Origin: Marinihelvus sp942491555
GTDB taxonomy: Bacteria; Pseudomonadota; Gammaproteobacteria; Xanthomonadales; SZUA-36
Assembly: GCA_942491555.1 (NCBI GenBank)
Contig: CALOBN010000001.1
Location: 62,001 to 126,000, forward strand
Length of the DNA stretch: 64,000 bases
Reading direction: 5' to 3'
Shown here: positions 40,433 through 49,381 of the stretch, in pieces
Layout: every line of letters starts with the position of its first letter
Position numbering within the stretch: the stretch's first letter is position 1
Notes under the pieces: generated by a model
The model's input: only the letters and a program-made list of their open reading frames with translations
What the model was told of the DNA's origin: nothing
Databases searched by the model: none
Position numbers and translations under genes: made by a program

Positions 40433-40981
40433 TCAGGGCGTGCTTTGCGCCACTTTCGGATCGTCGTTATTGAAAAAGGTATAGGAAAGCGTGAGTTCAG
40501 TGATGTCGTCCGGAATGTCAGGTTGAATAAAGAAGTACACGGGCATTTCGCGTCGCTCACCGCCCGCCAGTACCTGCCGTGAAAAGCAGAAACACTCCAC
40601 CTTGACGAAGTAAAGCGCTGCAACGGCCGGAGCCACATTGAACGTGGCCATGCCGGCAACATCAACGTCTTCAAGATTTTCCGCAAAGTACAAAGCTTCT
40701 GCCGGCGCGCCAACAGGCACTTCCATCGTCCGCTGCACCGGTCCAAAATCCCAGTTCAGCGCCGAATTGGTGCTCGCATCAAAAAGGATCTTGACCGTTC
40801 GATCCTGTGCCGCACCGTCCGGAGTCGCGCTCGATACCCTGATACCGGCCTGATTAAGTCCCGTGAGCTCACAAAATGTTTCGTACATCGGAGGCATAAC
40901 AAATACGCCGAAGCCAAACATGGCCACGGAAACCCCCAGCAGCTTGATCAGCAACTTGCCGTTTTTGTTCTGCGAGCTCAT
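40433..40981 (-). CDS. ctaG: Cytochrome c oxidase assembly protein CtaG/Cox11
   Basis: Cox11 delivers copper to the CuB site of subunit I. The product has 182 residues: one N-terminal membrane anchor and a periplasmic Ig-like domain with the copper-binding motif CFCF (KVECFCFSRQ). Other marks are YETFCELTGLNQAG and DITELTLSYTFF. It lies two bases behind the small membrane ORF and before ctaE. Confidence 0.95.
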   Translation of the reverse strand: MSSQNKNGKLLIKLLGVSVAMFGFGVFVMPPMYETFCELTGLNQAGIRVSSATPDGAAQDRTVKILFDASTNSALNWDFGPVQRTMEVPVGAPAEALYFAENLEDVDVAGMATFNVAPAVAALYFVKVECFCFSRQVLAGGERREMPVYFFIQPDIPDDITELTLSYTFFNNDDPKVAQSTP

Positions 40982-40983
40982 GC

Positions 40984-41145
40984 TCAGACCCGCCCGATGA
41001 TACCGGTCATCAGAAAGGTCACGAAAACGGCGAGCGACACGGCAGCCAGAATGAGGGCAGTGCGCCTGGCCTTGCTGCGGCGCTCACGCAGGGCTTCCTG
41101 GTCGGCGTCCGCCGCGTTTTGCCGGTCAGTCATGTCCTGACTCAC
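40984..41145 (-). CDS. Small single-pass membrane protein of the cytochrome oxidase cluster
   Basis: This 53-residue product starts at a GTG directly behind the ctaD stop (TAAGTG), six bases after GGAG of GAGGAG. A charged N-terminal half (MSQDMTDRQNAADADQEALR, then ERRSKARR) precedes one membrane helix (TALILAAVSLAVFVTFLMTG). An ATG four codons later is an alternative start. Small proteins between subunit I and Cox11 genes are common in proteobacteria and are called oxidase small assembly proteins; function here is inferred from place and shape. Confidence 0.75.
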   Translation of the reverse strand: MSQDMTDRQNAADADQEALRERRSKARRTALILAAVSLAVFVTFLMTGIIGRV

Positions 41146-42783
41146 TTACTTCTCCTCGGCGTGGGCGACCATGCTGGCGGTGACCACCGGCGGGGTATCC
41201 CAGGTATGGTGCGGCGCGGGCGAAGGCACTTCCCATTCGAGACCCTTGGCGCCTTCCCATACCTGTGCGGTGGCTTTGTTCTTGCTGAACCACACACAGT
41301 GAATAACCACACCCACAAAAATCAGCTGGCTGGCCCCAAAGGCGAATCCGCCGATGGAGGACCACATATTGAAGTCGGCAAACTGCGGTGCGTAATCCGG
41401 AATGCGTCGCGGCATGCCGGCCAGGCCCAGATAGTGCTGCGGGAAAAACAACAGGTTGACGAAGATGGCCGAGGTCCAGAAGTGGATCTTGCCCCACCGC
41501 TCCGAGTACATATTGCCGCTCCACTTGGGCAGCCAGTAATACGCGCCGGCCATCAGCGTGAACACCGCCCCGGGCACCAGCACGTAGTGGAAATGCGCCA
41601 CCACGAAATAGGTATCGTGGTACTGCAGGTCAGCTGCGGTGATCGCGAGCATCAAGCCGGACAGTCCGCCAATGGTGAACAGCACCACAAAGCCGATGGA
41701 AAACAGCATGGGCGTCTCGAAGGTCATCGAGCCGCGCCACATCGTACTGACCCAGTTAAATACCTTCACGCCGGTCGGTACGGCGATGAGCATCGTGGCA
41801 TACATGAAAAACAGCTCGGCTTGCAGCGGCATGCCGACCGTGAACATGTGATGAGCCCAGACAATAAATGACAGGAATGCAATAGATGCCGTGGCGTAAA
41901 CCATGGCGGCGTAGCCGAACAGCGGCTTGCGGCTGAAGGTAGGGAGAATCTCCGAAACCACACCGAACGCCGGCAGAATCATGATGTATACCTCGGGATG
42001 CCCGAAGAACCAGAAAATATGCTGGAACAGCACCGGGTCGCCGCCGCCGGCGGCGTTAAAGAAGCTGGTGCCGAAGAAGTGGTCGGTCAGGAGCATGGTG
42101 ACCGCCCCGGCCAGAACCGGCATCACCAGGATCAGCAGGTAGGCGGTAATCAGCCAGGCCCAGACAAACAGCGGCATGCGCAGCAAAGTCATTCCCGGCG
42201 CGCGCATGTTCACGATAGTGGCGATGATGTTGATGGCGCCCATGATGGAAGAGATGCCCATCATGTGAATCGCAAAAACCACAAAAGCAAAACTGTCGCC
42301 ACCCTGCAAACTGAGCGGTGGGTAAAGCGTCCACCCGGCTGCCGGACCACCTGAATCCATGAACAATGTGCTCAGGAGCATGGTGAAGGCAAACGGCAGA
42401 ATCCAGAAGCTCCAGTTGTTCATGCGGGGCAGGGCCATGTCCGGCGCACCGATCATGAGCGGAATCATCCAGTTTGCAAAGCCCACCCAGGCCGGCATGA
42501 CCGCGCCGAATACCATGATCAGCGCGTGCATGGTCGTCATCTGGTTAAAGAAGTCCGGTTGTACCAGCTGCAGTCCGGGCATAAACAGCTCGGCGCGAAT
42601 AATCATCGCCATGCTGCCGCCGACAAAAAACATGATCAGTGCAAACACCAGGTACAGCGTACCGATGTCTTTGTGGTTGGTGGTAAAGACCCAACGCGCC
42701 AGGAATCCCTCGGGCTTATCGTCGTGGTCGTCGTGAGCGTGGTCGTGGCCGAACGCAATATCGTCTGGTGTGATGCTGCTCAT
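41146..42783 (-). CDS. ctaD: Cytochrome c oxidase subunit I
   Basis: Subunit I holds heme a and the heme a3-CuB site that reduces oxygen and pumps protons. The product has 545 residues with twelve membrane segments. Marks include FTTNHKDIGTLYLVF, MTTMHALIMVFGAVMP with a heme a His, WFFGHPEVYIMILPAFG with the cross-linked His-Tyr pair, VWAHHMFTVGMP and VAHFHYVLVPG. The N-terminal tail is rich in His and Asp (GHDHAHDDHDD), a common feature of related subunits. It lies four bases behind ctaC. Confidence 0.97.
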   Translation of the reverse strand: MSSITPDDIAFGHDHAHDDHDDKPEGFLARWVFTTNHKDIGTLYLVFALIMFFVGGSMAMIIRAELFMPGLQLVQPDFFNQMTTMHALIMVFGAVMPAWVGFANWMIPLMIGAPDMALPRMNNWSFWILPFAFTMLLSTLFMDSGGPAAGWTLYPPLSLQGGDSFAFVVFAIHMMGISSIMGAINIIATIVNMRAPGMTLLRMPLFVWAWLITAYLLILVMPVLAGAVTMLLTDHFFGTSFFNAAGGGDPVLFQHIFWFFGHPEVYIMILPAFGVVSEILPTFSRKPLFGYAAMVYATASIAFLSFIVWAHHMFTVGMPLQAELFFMYATMLIAVPTGVKVFNWVSTMWRGSMTFETPMLFSIGFVVLFTIGGLSGLMLAITAADLQYHDTYFVVAHFHYVLVPGAVFTLMAGAYYWLPKWSGNMYSERWGKIHFWTSAIFVNLLFFPQHYLGLAGMPRRIPDYAPQFADFNMWSSIGGFAFGASQLIFVGVVIHCVWFSKNKATAQVWEGAKGLEWEVPSPAPHHTWDTPPVVTASMVAHAEEK

Positions 42784-42787
42784 GCGC

Positions 42788-43948
42788 TTATCCCTTGTTC
42801 ATGTCGTAGACGTCGGCAGGCTGGACCAGGTCACCGGTCTGGTTGCCGAAGGCGTTGCGGGTGTAGGTGAGGGCAGCGGCGATGTCCGCTGGCGTCAAAA
42901 GGTCTGCAAAGGCCTGCATGGCAGTGCCATCGCGGCCTTCAAGGACAACGCGGATATGCGCTTCCAGTGGACCGGTCGCAATCTGACTGCCGGCCAGGGC
43001 CGGGAAGGCGGGCGCGAGGCCCTGGCCATCCGGCTGGTGACAGGTGGCGCACTGCTGCGCATACACGGACTCGCCGCGCGCCATCAGATCTTCAAAGCCC
43101 CAATCCCGCTGAGTTTCTTCAATGGCGGCGATTTTGGCGACGGTCTGGCTGTCGACCCAGGCGGCATATTCATCCTGCTCCACCGCCTCGACGACGATGG
43201 GCATGAAACCATGGTCCTGGCCGCAGAGTTCCGCACACTGACCGCGGTAGGTGCCCGGCTCGTCAATCGTCACCCAGGCCTGATTGATGAAACCGGGAAT
43301 GGCGTCACGCTTCCAGCCAAAATCCGGAACCCACCAGGCGTGGATCACGTCGTCAGCAGTGATCAGGAAGCGAATCTTTTTACCAACCGGTAGAACCAGC
43401 GGGCGGTCAACGTCCAGCAGGTAATTCGGCACGGTGTTCGGGTCAATGCCTGAACCCAGCTGGCGGGCCGCGTTGGAATCATTGGCCAGCGCGCTCACGA
43501 AGGCGATATCGGAATCCAGGTACTCATATTTCCATTTCCACTGGAAGCCGGTGATTTTCACCGTCATCTCAGCGCCATCGGGTGATTCCATCTTGATCAG
43601 GGCCGTCGTTGCCGGGATGGCCATGGCGATCAGGATCAATACCGGGATAATCGTCCAGGCAATTTCCGCCTTGGTGCTGTGCGAAAACTGCGCAGCCTCA
43701 TGCCCCTTGGACTTGCGATGTAAAACGATGGAGGTGAACATCGCGGTGAACACCAGAATCCCAATCACGACGCAGATCCAGAGGATGGTCATGTGCAGGT
43801 CATAGTGGGTGTTGGCCAGAGATGAAACACCGCGGGTCATGTTGATCTCATTGCCGGTAAGACCCGGGGCGATGAGCAACAGCCAGAAGGCGATGCAGAT
43901 AGCCACAAAGACGGCCAGGCTGACAATAAACGTGTTTTGCTTTTTCAT
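42788..43948 (-). CDS. ctaC: Cytochrome c oxidase subunit II with fused cytochrome c domain
   Basis: Subunit II receives electrons from cytochrome c at the CuA site. The product has 386 residues: two membrane segments, a cupredoxin domain with the CuA motif CAELCGQDHGFM, and a C-terminal class I cytochrome c domain with CATCH and a later Met ligand. This is the caa3-like fused form. The ATG at MKKQNTFIVSLAV gives a clean signal-like start; upstream in-frame ATG and TTG codons are possible. It is the first gene of the oxidase operon. Confidence 0.95.
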   Translation of the reverse strand: MKKQNTFIVSLAVFVAICIAFWLLLIAPGLTGNEINMTRGVSSLANTHYDLHMTILWICVVIGILVFTAMFTSIVLHRKSKGHEAAQFSHSTKAEIAWTIIPVLILIAMAIPATTALIKMESPDGAEMTVKITGFQWKWKYEYLDSDIAFVSALANDSNAARQLGSGIDPNTVPNYLLDVDRPLVLPVGKKIRFLITADDVIHAWWVPDFGWKRDAIPGFINQAWVTIDEPGTYRGQCAELCGQDHGFMPIVVEAVEQDEYAAWVDSQTVAKIAAIEETQRDWGFEDLMARGESVYAQQCATCHQPDGQGLAPAFPALAGSQIATGPLEAHIRVVLEGRDGTAMQAFADLLTPADIAAALTYTRNAFGNQTGDLVQPADVYDMNKG

Positions 43949-44317
43949 GCGGTACATTGCCTCGGGCAACCGGTCCGGTTGCGCTTGGTGTATTTCCTCT
44001 CGTTTTGCCCGGGTATGCGGCGCAACCTCTGTTTTGCGCTGCTTACGGTAGCCTGGGAAGTTTCACTGATGTGATTGTTGTGGTCCCGGCTTGGCGTCCG
44101 GAGAGGGTTTGTTTGGAATCGCTGAGCTTGAAAGAACGAGCCGGTATGTATTGTAAGTTCCGCCCGACATTGGGGCAAGACCGGACATGATGTTTGGTGG
44201 ATAAAAGTGCCAAACATGTGACTTGGCGAAAATCAGGTGGATGACTACACTGTGAGCCCCCGTTTTCGTCGGTCGAGGCGGGACCTTACCAGGAGACCCA
44301 GTCATGAGCCGATCCGC
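43949..44317. promoter_or_regulatory. Divergent ctaC / putA control region
   Basis: This 369-base region separates the diverging oxidase operon and putA. Facing ctaC, on the minus strand, a promoter-like pair is TTGCCC (44178-44173), a 17-base spacer and TACAAT (44155-44150), leaving a long 5' leader of about 200 bases. Facing putA, an AGGAGA ribosome site serves a five-codon ORF rather than putA itself (listed separately). No known operator was recognised. Confidence 0.5.
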
Positions 44318-44321
44318 ATGA
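44304..44321 (+). CDS. Five-codon ORF (MSRSA) overlapping the putA start
   Basis: ATG-AGC-CGA-TCC-GCA-TGA follows AGGAG with an eight-base gap, the best ribosome site in the region. Its TGA overlaps the probable putA ATG as ATGA. It may be a leader whose translation delivers ribosomes to putA, or the trace of a one-base frameshift that cut the true putA N terminus. The sequence cannot decide between these. Confidence 0.35.
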   Translation: MSRSA

Positions 44322-47300
44322 AGACGACCGCCGGTTATCGTTTCCTTGTCGCGCAAAAACCTGCGCGTGACCCGCTTCGCGATGCCCTGAATGAGTCCTG
44401 GGACGATGACGAAAATGCGCTTATTGACCGCCTTCTTCAGTCCGCAGAGCTTGAGCCGGCAGCGCGCCGGACCGTCCAGCTTCGCGCCGGGCGACTCGTC
44501 AGTGCCGTCCGTGCGCAAAAAGACGAGCAGGGTGCCCTTGACGCCTTCATGCAGGAGTACGACCTGTCTTCCGAGGAGGGCGTGGTGCTCATGTGCCTGG
44601 CCGAGGCCTTGCTGCGCATTCCAGACAAGGAGACTGCGGAGAAACTGATTGCCGATAAATTGCATTCGGCAAACTGGGAATCGCATCTGGGAAACAGCAC
44701 CTCCCTGTTCGTCAATGCCTCCACATGGGGGCTGATGCTGACCGGAAATATGGTCAAGCTGGGGCGCGAAACCCGCAAAGACTTCCGTTCGGCCCTCAAG
44801 CGTCTGGTCAATCGTGGTGGTGAACCAGTGGTGCGCACAGCGATCCGGCAGTCAATGCGCATCATGGGTTACCAGTACGTTATGGGCCGCACGATCAAGG
44901 AAGCCCTCGAGCGGGCCGACAAGAAGAAAAACCGCAACTATCGCTACTCGTTTGACATGCTCGGCGAGGCGGCGCTGACCTGGCCGGATGCTGAGCGCTA
45001 CCTGCAGGCTTACCGCAAAGGTATCGAAACCGTCGGCGCACAGCGGCGCGGTGATGATATTTTTGCGGCGCCCAGCATCTCGGTTAAGTTGTCCGCCTTG
45101 CATCCGCGCTATGAATTTGGCCAGCGTGAGCGGGTACTGACAGAGCTCACACCGCGTGTTCTGGATCTTGCGCGGCTGGCGCGCGAGCACGATACAGCCC
45201 TGACGATGGACGCGGAGGAAGCCGACCGCCTGCTGTTGTCATTGGATGTTTTCGCCGGGGTGCTGAGCCACCCGGACCTGGCAGGCTGGGATGGATTTGG
45301 CCTGGCACTGCAGGCTTATGGCAAAAGAGCGCCTGCGGCGATCGACTGGTTGGCCGATCTGGCCAAACGCACCGGTCACCGGATTCCAATCCGCCTGGTT
45401 AAGGGGGCGTACTGGGATACTGAGATCAAACACGCTCAGGTAGAAGGCTTCAGCGGTTACCCGGTTTATACGCGCAAGGTGAACACGGACGTGGCCTACA
45501 TCGCCTGTGCCCGGCAACTATTGGGCTTGCGCCAGCAGTTCTATCCGCAGTTCGCCACCCACAATGCACACACGATCTCGATTATTACCGAGCTTGCGCA
45601 GGATCGGCTCGATTTCGAGTTTCAGCGTTTGCATGGCATGGGCGAAGACCTCTATGCGGAGGTACAGCGCAGCCCGGAGTTCAATCCCGCTTGCCGGGTG
45701 TATGCGCCGGTGGGCAGTCACGAGGACCTGTTGCCATACCTGGTACGGCGCTTGCTGGAGAACGGAGCGAATACCTCTTTCGTTAATCGAATCGTGGATG
45801 AGCGGCTACCGGTGGAGCAGGTGGCCGAGGATCCGGTCGCCAAAGCCAAGCGCAATCAACCGCGAGCCAACCCGGCAATACCCATGCCGGCTGACATCTA
45901 CGGCCAGCAGCGCCAGAACTCGCGCGGAGTAAACACTGCCAATGAGCTGGATCTTGCCGCCCTGGGTGATGCCATGGAGCCATTTGCCCGCTCGCAATGG
46001 CGGACCGTCCCCCTGCTGGCCAATCAGGCCGGTGGCGAGGCACCGCCCCTGCCGGTTTTTGATCCCACGCAGCCCATGGAAGTCACCGGTGAGGTGGTCA
46101 ATGCGACCGCAGCGCAGGTGGATGAGGCGGTGACCGCCGCCGCGGCTTTCGCGCCCGGGTGGGACGCAACGCCGGTGGCGGATCGTGCGGGCGCCCTCGA
46201 GCGGGCGGCTGATGCCTTTGAGACACATATGCCCGAATTGCTCGCTCTGTGCACGCGGGAGGCCGGCAAAACCATCAATGATGGCATTGCCGAAGTTCGT
46301 GAAGCTATTGATTTTCTTCGGTATTATGCGAATGAAGCCAGGCAGCGTTTTGGTGAGCCGATCCATTTGCCAGGACCGACCGGTGAAACCAACCAACTCA
46401 GCCTGCATGGTCGTGGCGTTTTTGCCTGCATCAGTCCATGGAATTTCCCCCTGGCGATTTTTATCGGCCAGGTCAGTGCCGCGTTGGCAGCGGGTAACAC
46501 GGTATTGGCCAAACCGGCAGAACAGACCCCGTTAATCGCCGGCCGTGCCACAGAGCTGATGCACCAGGCAGGTATTCCGCGGGCTGCCTTGCAGTTATTG
46601 CCCGGTGATGGCGCCGTGGTGGGTGCCCGGCTCAGCAGTCACCCGCTCATTAACGGCGTGGCCTTCACCGGCTCCACGGAGGTTGCGCGCCTGATCAGTC
46701 AGTCCCTGGCACAAAGGGATGCGCCGCTGGCGGCTTTGGTCGCGGAGACGGGTGGCCAGAACGCCATGATCGTGGACAGTTCGGCCCTGCCTGAACAGGT
46801 TGTGCAGGACATTATTGGCAGCGCATTTATCAGCGCCGGGCAGCGTTGTTCCGCATTGCGGGTGGTATTCCTGCAAGAGGAGATTGCCGACCACGTGATT
46901 CGGATGCTTAATGGCGCCATGCAGGAGTTGGTGCTCGGTGATCCGGGTTTGCTGACCACCGACGTCGGCCCGGTCATTGATGGCGAGGCCCTGGCCCAGC
47001 TTCTGGCCCACGCCGGCCAGTTGGAAGGCGAAGGCCGTTTGCTGGCCCGGTCACCCATGCCGGAAGGTTTCGAGGGCTATTTCTTTGCCCCTTGCGCGTT
47101 TGCCATTGACGGTATTGCCCAACTTGAGCGCGAAGTCTTTGGCCCGATCCTGCACGTGGTACGGTATCGCTCGCGTGACCTGGACAAGGTGCTCGATAGC
47201 ATTAACCAAACCGGCTACGGCCTGACCCTCGGGATTCACAGCCGTATTGAGACACTGCAACGTTACATTGCAGGCCGGGTCAGGGTTGGCAATTGCTATG

Positions 47301-47482
47301 TCAACCGCACCATGACGGGCGCCGTGGTTGGCGTGCAGCCCTTCGGTGGCGAGGGGCTTTCGGGAACCGGACCGAAAGCTGGTGGTCCACATTACCTGTT
47401 GAAGTTCGCCACAGAACGAACGCTCACGGTCAACACAACAGCGGTCGGCGGCAATGCAAGCCTGCTGGCCCTGGAAGATTGA
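44318..47482 (+). CDS. putA: Bifunctional proline dehydrogenase / P5C dehydrogenase (PutA)
   Basis: PutA oxidises proline to glutamate through two joined active sites, passing electrons to FAD/quinone and NAD. From the ATG at MKTTAGYRF it has 1054 residues, the short type A form without the DNA-binding ribbon-helix-helix of E. coli PutA (1320), so it should not repress its own gene. The proline dehydrogenase barrel shows RLVKGAYWDTEIKHAQ and YPQFATHNAHT; the aldehyde dehydrogenase half shows SPWNFPLAIFIGQ, FTGSTEVA and the catalytic Cys844 in GQRCSA. The start is uncertain (see the small ORF). Confidence 0.94.
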   Translation: MKTTAGYRFLVAQKPARDPLRDALNESWDDDENALIDRLLQSAELEPAARRTVQLRAGRLVSAVRAQKDEQGALDAFMQEYDLSSEEGVVLMCLAEALLRIPDKETAEKLIADKLHSANWESHLGNSTSLFVNASTWGLMLTGNMVKLGRETRKDFRSALKRLVNRGGEPVVRTAIRQSMRIMGYQYVMGRTIKEALERADKKKNRNYRYSFDMLGEAALTWPDAERYLQAYRKGIETVGAQRRGDDIFAAPSISVKLSALHPRYEFGQRERVLTELTPRVLDLARLAREHDTALTMDAEEADRLLLSLDVFAGVLSHPDLAGWDGFGLALQAYGKRAPAAIDWLADLAKRTGHRIPIRLVKGAYWDTEIKHAQVEGFSGYPVYTRKVNTDVAYIACARQLLGLRQQFYPQFATHNAHTISIITELAQDRLDFEFQRLHGMGEDLYAEVQRSPEFNPACRVYAPVGSHEDLLPYLVRRLLENGANTSFVNRIVDERLPVEQVAEDPVAKAKRNQPRANPAIPMPADIYGQQRQNSRGVNTANELDLAALGDAMEPFARSQWRTVPLLANQAGGEAPPLPVFDPTQPMEVTGEVVNATAAQVDEAVTAAAAFAPGWDATPVADRAGALERAADAFETHMPELLALCTREAGKTINDGIAEVREAIDFLRYYANEARQRFGEPIHLPGPTGETNQLSLHGRGVFACISPWNFPLAIFIGQVSAALAAGNTVLAKPAEQTPLIAGRATELMHQAGIPRAALQLLPGDGAVVGARLSSHPLINGVAFTGSTEVARLISQSLAQRDAPLAALVAETGGQNAMIVDSSALPEQVVQDIIGSAFISAGQRCSALRVVFLQEEIADHVIRMLNGAMQELVLGDPGLLTTDVGPVIDGEALAQLLAHAGQLEGEGRLLARSPMPEGFEGYFFAPCAFAIDGIAQLEREVFGPILHVVRYRSRDLDKVLDSINQTGYGLTLGIHSRIETLQRYIAGRVRVGNCYVNRTMTGAVVGVQPFGGEGLSGTGPKAGGPHYLLKFATERTLTVNTTAVGGNASLLALED

Positions 47483-47513
47483 CCCATGAAGGACTGTCCC
47501 CTGGGAAATTGAC

Positions 47514-49379
47514 TTGTACCTGAATTATTACGGCCTGCAAGAGGCACCGTTCTCCATTACGCCGGATCCGGGTTTTATGTACCTGAGCGGGCGTCACCGG
47601 GATGCCCTGGCGCACCTGCTGTACGGCGTGGGTCAATCGGGGAGTGGTGGCTTTGTACAATTGACCGGCGAGGTGGGTACCGGCAAAACCACCCTGTGCC
47701 GCGCGCTATTGGAGCAGGTGCCTGCGGAAACCCAGATTGCACTGATTCTCAACCCTTTGATGAACCCGATTGAAATGCTCGAGGCCATCTGTGAGGAGCT
47801 GGGTATTTCCACGGTTGGCGTTGAGGGCAGCTCCAAGGGCCTGGTAGACCGCCTGAATGGTTATCTGCTGCACACCCATGCGCAGGGCGGAAGGGTTGTG
47901 CTGCTGATCGATGAGGCGCAAAACCTGAGTATCGAATCACTGGAGCAGGTGCGGCTCCTGACCAACCTGGAGACCAGCAAGGAAAAGCTCCTGCAGATTA
48001 TTCTGCTCGGTCAGCCGGAGCTCCGCGAGTTGCTGCAGCGGCGAAGCCTGCGCCAGCTCGCCCAGAGAATTACTGCCCGCTATCACCTGACGCCGCTGGG
48101 CCCGGAAGATACCGCGCGTTATGTGGGACATCGCCTGGCGGTGGCCGGTGCCAGCCGCAATCCCTTTTCCAGATCCGGTCTCAAAGCCCTTTATCAGCGC
48201 TCCCAGGGCGTTCCACGGCTGGTTAATATCATTGCAGACCGGTCGCTGGCAGCGGGTTTTGCCGGCGAAAAGGAACGTATTGATGCGGCGCTGGTCAATG
48301 CGGCCGCCGATGAGATTCAGCTTGGTGAGCCGGGTGTCGGCGCGCTCCGCTGGCGCCGTTATGCAGGGCTGGGAATCGCCGCGGTGCTGGTCCTTGCCCT
48401 TGGCCTGGCCGCCGGGCAATGGCTCACGCAAGGTGAGCAGGCAGACGGCGTGGCCGATATTCAGGCGGGAAATGAGGCAAAACCGTTTGTGCGCAGCACG
48501 CCGGAGACAGCGCCTGATCAACGCGATCAGCCGGCACTTGCCGGAGACACATCGCCGGTGGCTCCCGCGGTGCGGACAGCTGCGGCAACGCGCGAAACAG
48601 AGCCCGACACCCTTGTGCAGGATCCGCCATCCACCCCAACGGATTCGGCGCCGGGCAATGGTGTGGTCATTAATGTGCAAGAAGGATCACCCGCAGTGGA
48701 CCCCGCCGGGATGTCTTATGCGGCGCAGACAGTTGCGCTGGAAGCTGAATCAGAACCGGAATTGATACCGGGGCAGGAGTGGTTCGAGGAACAGGACCTG
48801 CGCGCCTGGCAAGGCCTGGCCGACCTCTGGGGACGCAGCGCTGATGCAGCCCTGTTGCAGGCGACTTGCCAGGGCCGTGACGGCCTGGGGTTTGCCTGTG
48901 TCGAGGATCAGGGCAACTGGTTGCGTATTCGTCAGCTTGGGCTGCCTGTTATCCTTATTCTCCAGGGCGCGGGGAGTCCGCTGGAAAAATCCCATCTTTT
49001 GCTCACCGGTATGCAAGCAGAGCGCTTACTGGTCGGTGTCGATACGGCGCGCAGCGTGGTCAGGCGTGATGATATCGAGGCGCACTGGTATGGCGATTTC
49101 CTGGTGGCCTGGCCCCAGGCTGCTGACTGGCCACGGGAGATTGGCCTGGGTGACAGCGGTGAGCCGGTCGAGCGGGTAGTTCAGCTCGCTACAAGGACGC
49201 CGGAGCCATTCGTCGGAGGGACTCAATTTGATGAAGCTTTTGAACGGTGGCTCGTCCAATTTCAGGGCCGCAACGGGCTGGATGCAGATGGTATTGTTGG
49301 CCCGAAGACCTTGCTCTACCTGATGCGTTATTCCATCCAGGAACCACGTTTGCTTACGGACGTGGAAGGGGAGGGCTGA
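47514..49379 (+). CDS. gspA: ExeA/GspA-type AAA ATPase with peptidoglycan-binding domain
   Basis: GspA with GspB helps place the type II secretion channel through the cell wall. The product has 621 residues. It starts at TTG, the only start codon after an in-frame stop, giving MYLNYYGLQEAPFSITPDPGFMYLS as in ExeA. An AAA domain holds GEVGTGKTT (52-60) and VVLLIDEAQN; one membrane segment follows at about 282-303; after a Pro/Thr-rich linker a C-terminal peptidoglycan-binding domain ends in RNGLDADGIVGPKTLLYLM. gspB follows two bases on. No gspC-N genes are near. Confidence 0.88.
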   Translation: MYLNYYGLQEAPFSITPDPGFMYLSGRHRDALAHLLYGVGQSGSGGFVQLTGEVGTGKTTLCRALLEQVPAETQIALILNPLMNPIEMLEAICEELGISTVGVEGSSKGLVDRLNGYLLHTHAQGGRVVLLIDEAQNLSIESLEQVRLLTNLETSKEKLLQIILLGQPELRELLQRRSLRQLAQRITARYHLTPLGPEDTARYVGHRLAVAGASRNPFSRSGLKALYQRSQGVPRLVNIIADRSLAAGFAGEKERIDAALVNAAADEIQLGEPGVGALRWRRYAGLGIAAVLVLALGLAAGQWLTQGEQADGVADIQAGNEAKPFVRSTPETAPDQRDQPALAGDTSPVAPAVRTAAATRETEPDTLVQDPPSTPTDSAPGNGVVINVQEGSPAVDPAGMSYAAQTVALEAESEPELIPGQEWFEEQDLRAWQGLADLWGRSADAALLQATCQGRDGLGFACVEDQGNWLRIRQLGLPVILILQGAGSPLEKSHLLLTGMQAERLLVGVDTARSVVRRDDIEAHWYGDFLVAWPQAADWPREIGLGDSGEPVERVVQLATRTPEPFVGGTQFDEAFERWLVQFQGRNGLDADGIVGPKTLLYLMRYSIQEPRLLTDVEGEG

Positions 49380-49381
49380 GC

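Noticed and set aside
41119..41871. Plus-strand open frame of 250 codons opposite ctaD
   Set aside because: It is antisense to subunit I of the oxidase and rich in His, Arg and Gln, as expected for the complement of a membrane-protein gene.
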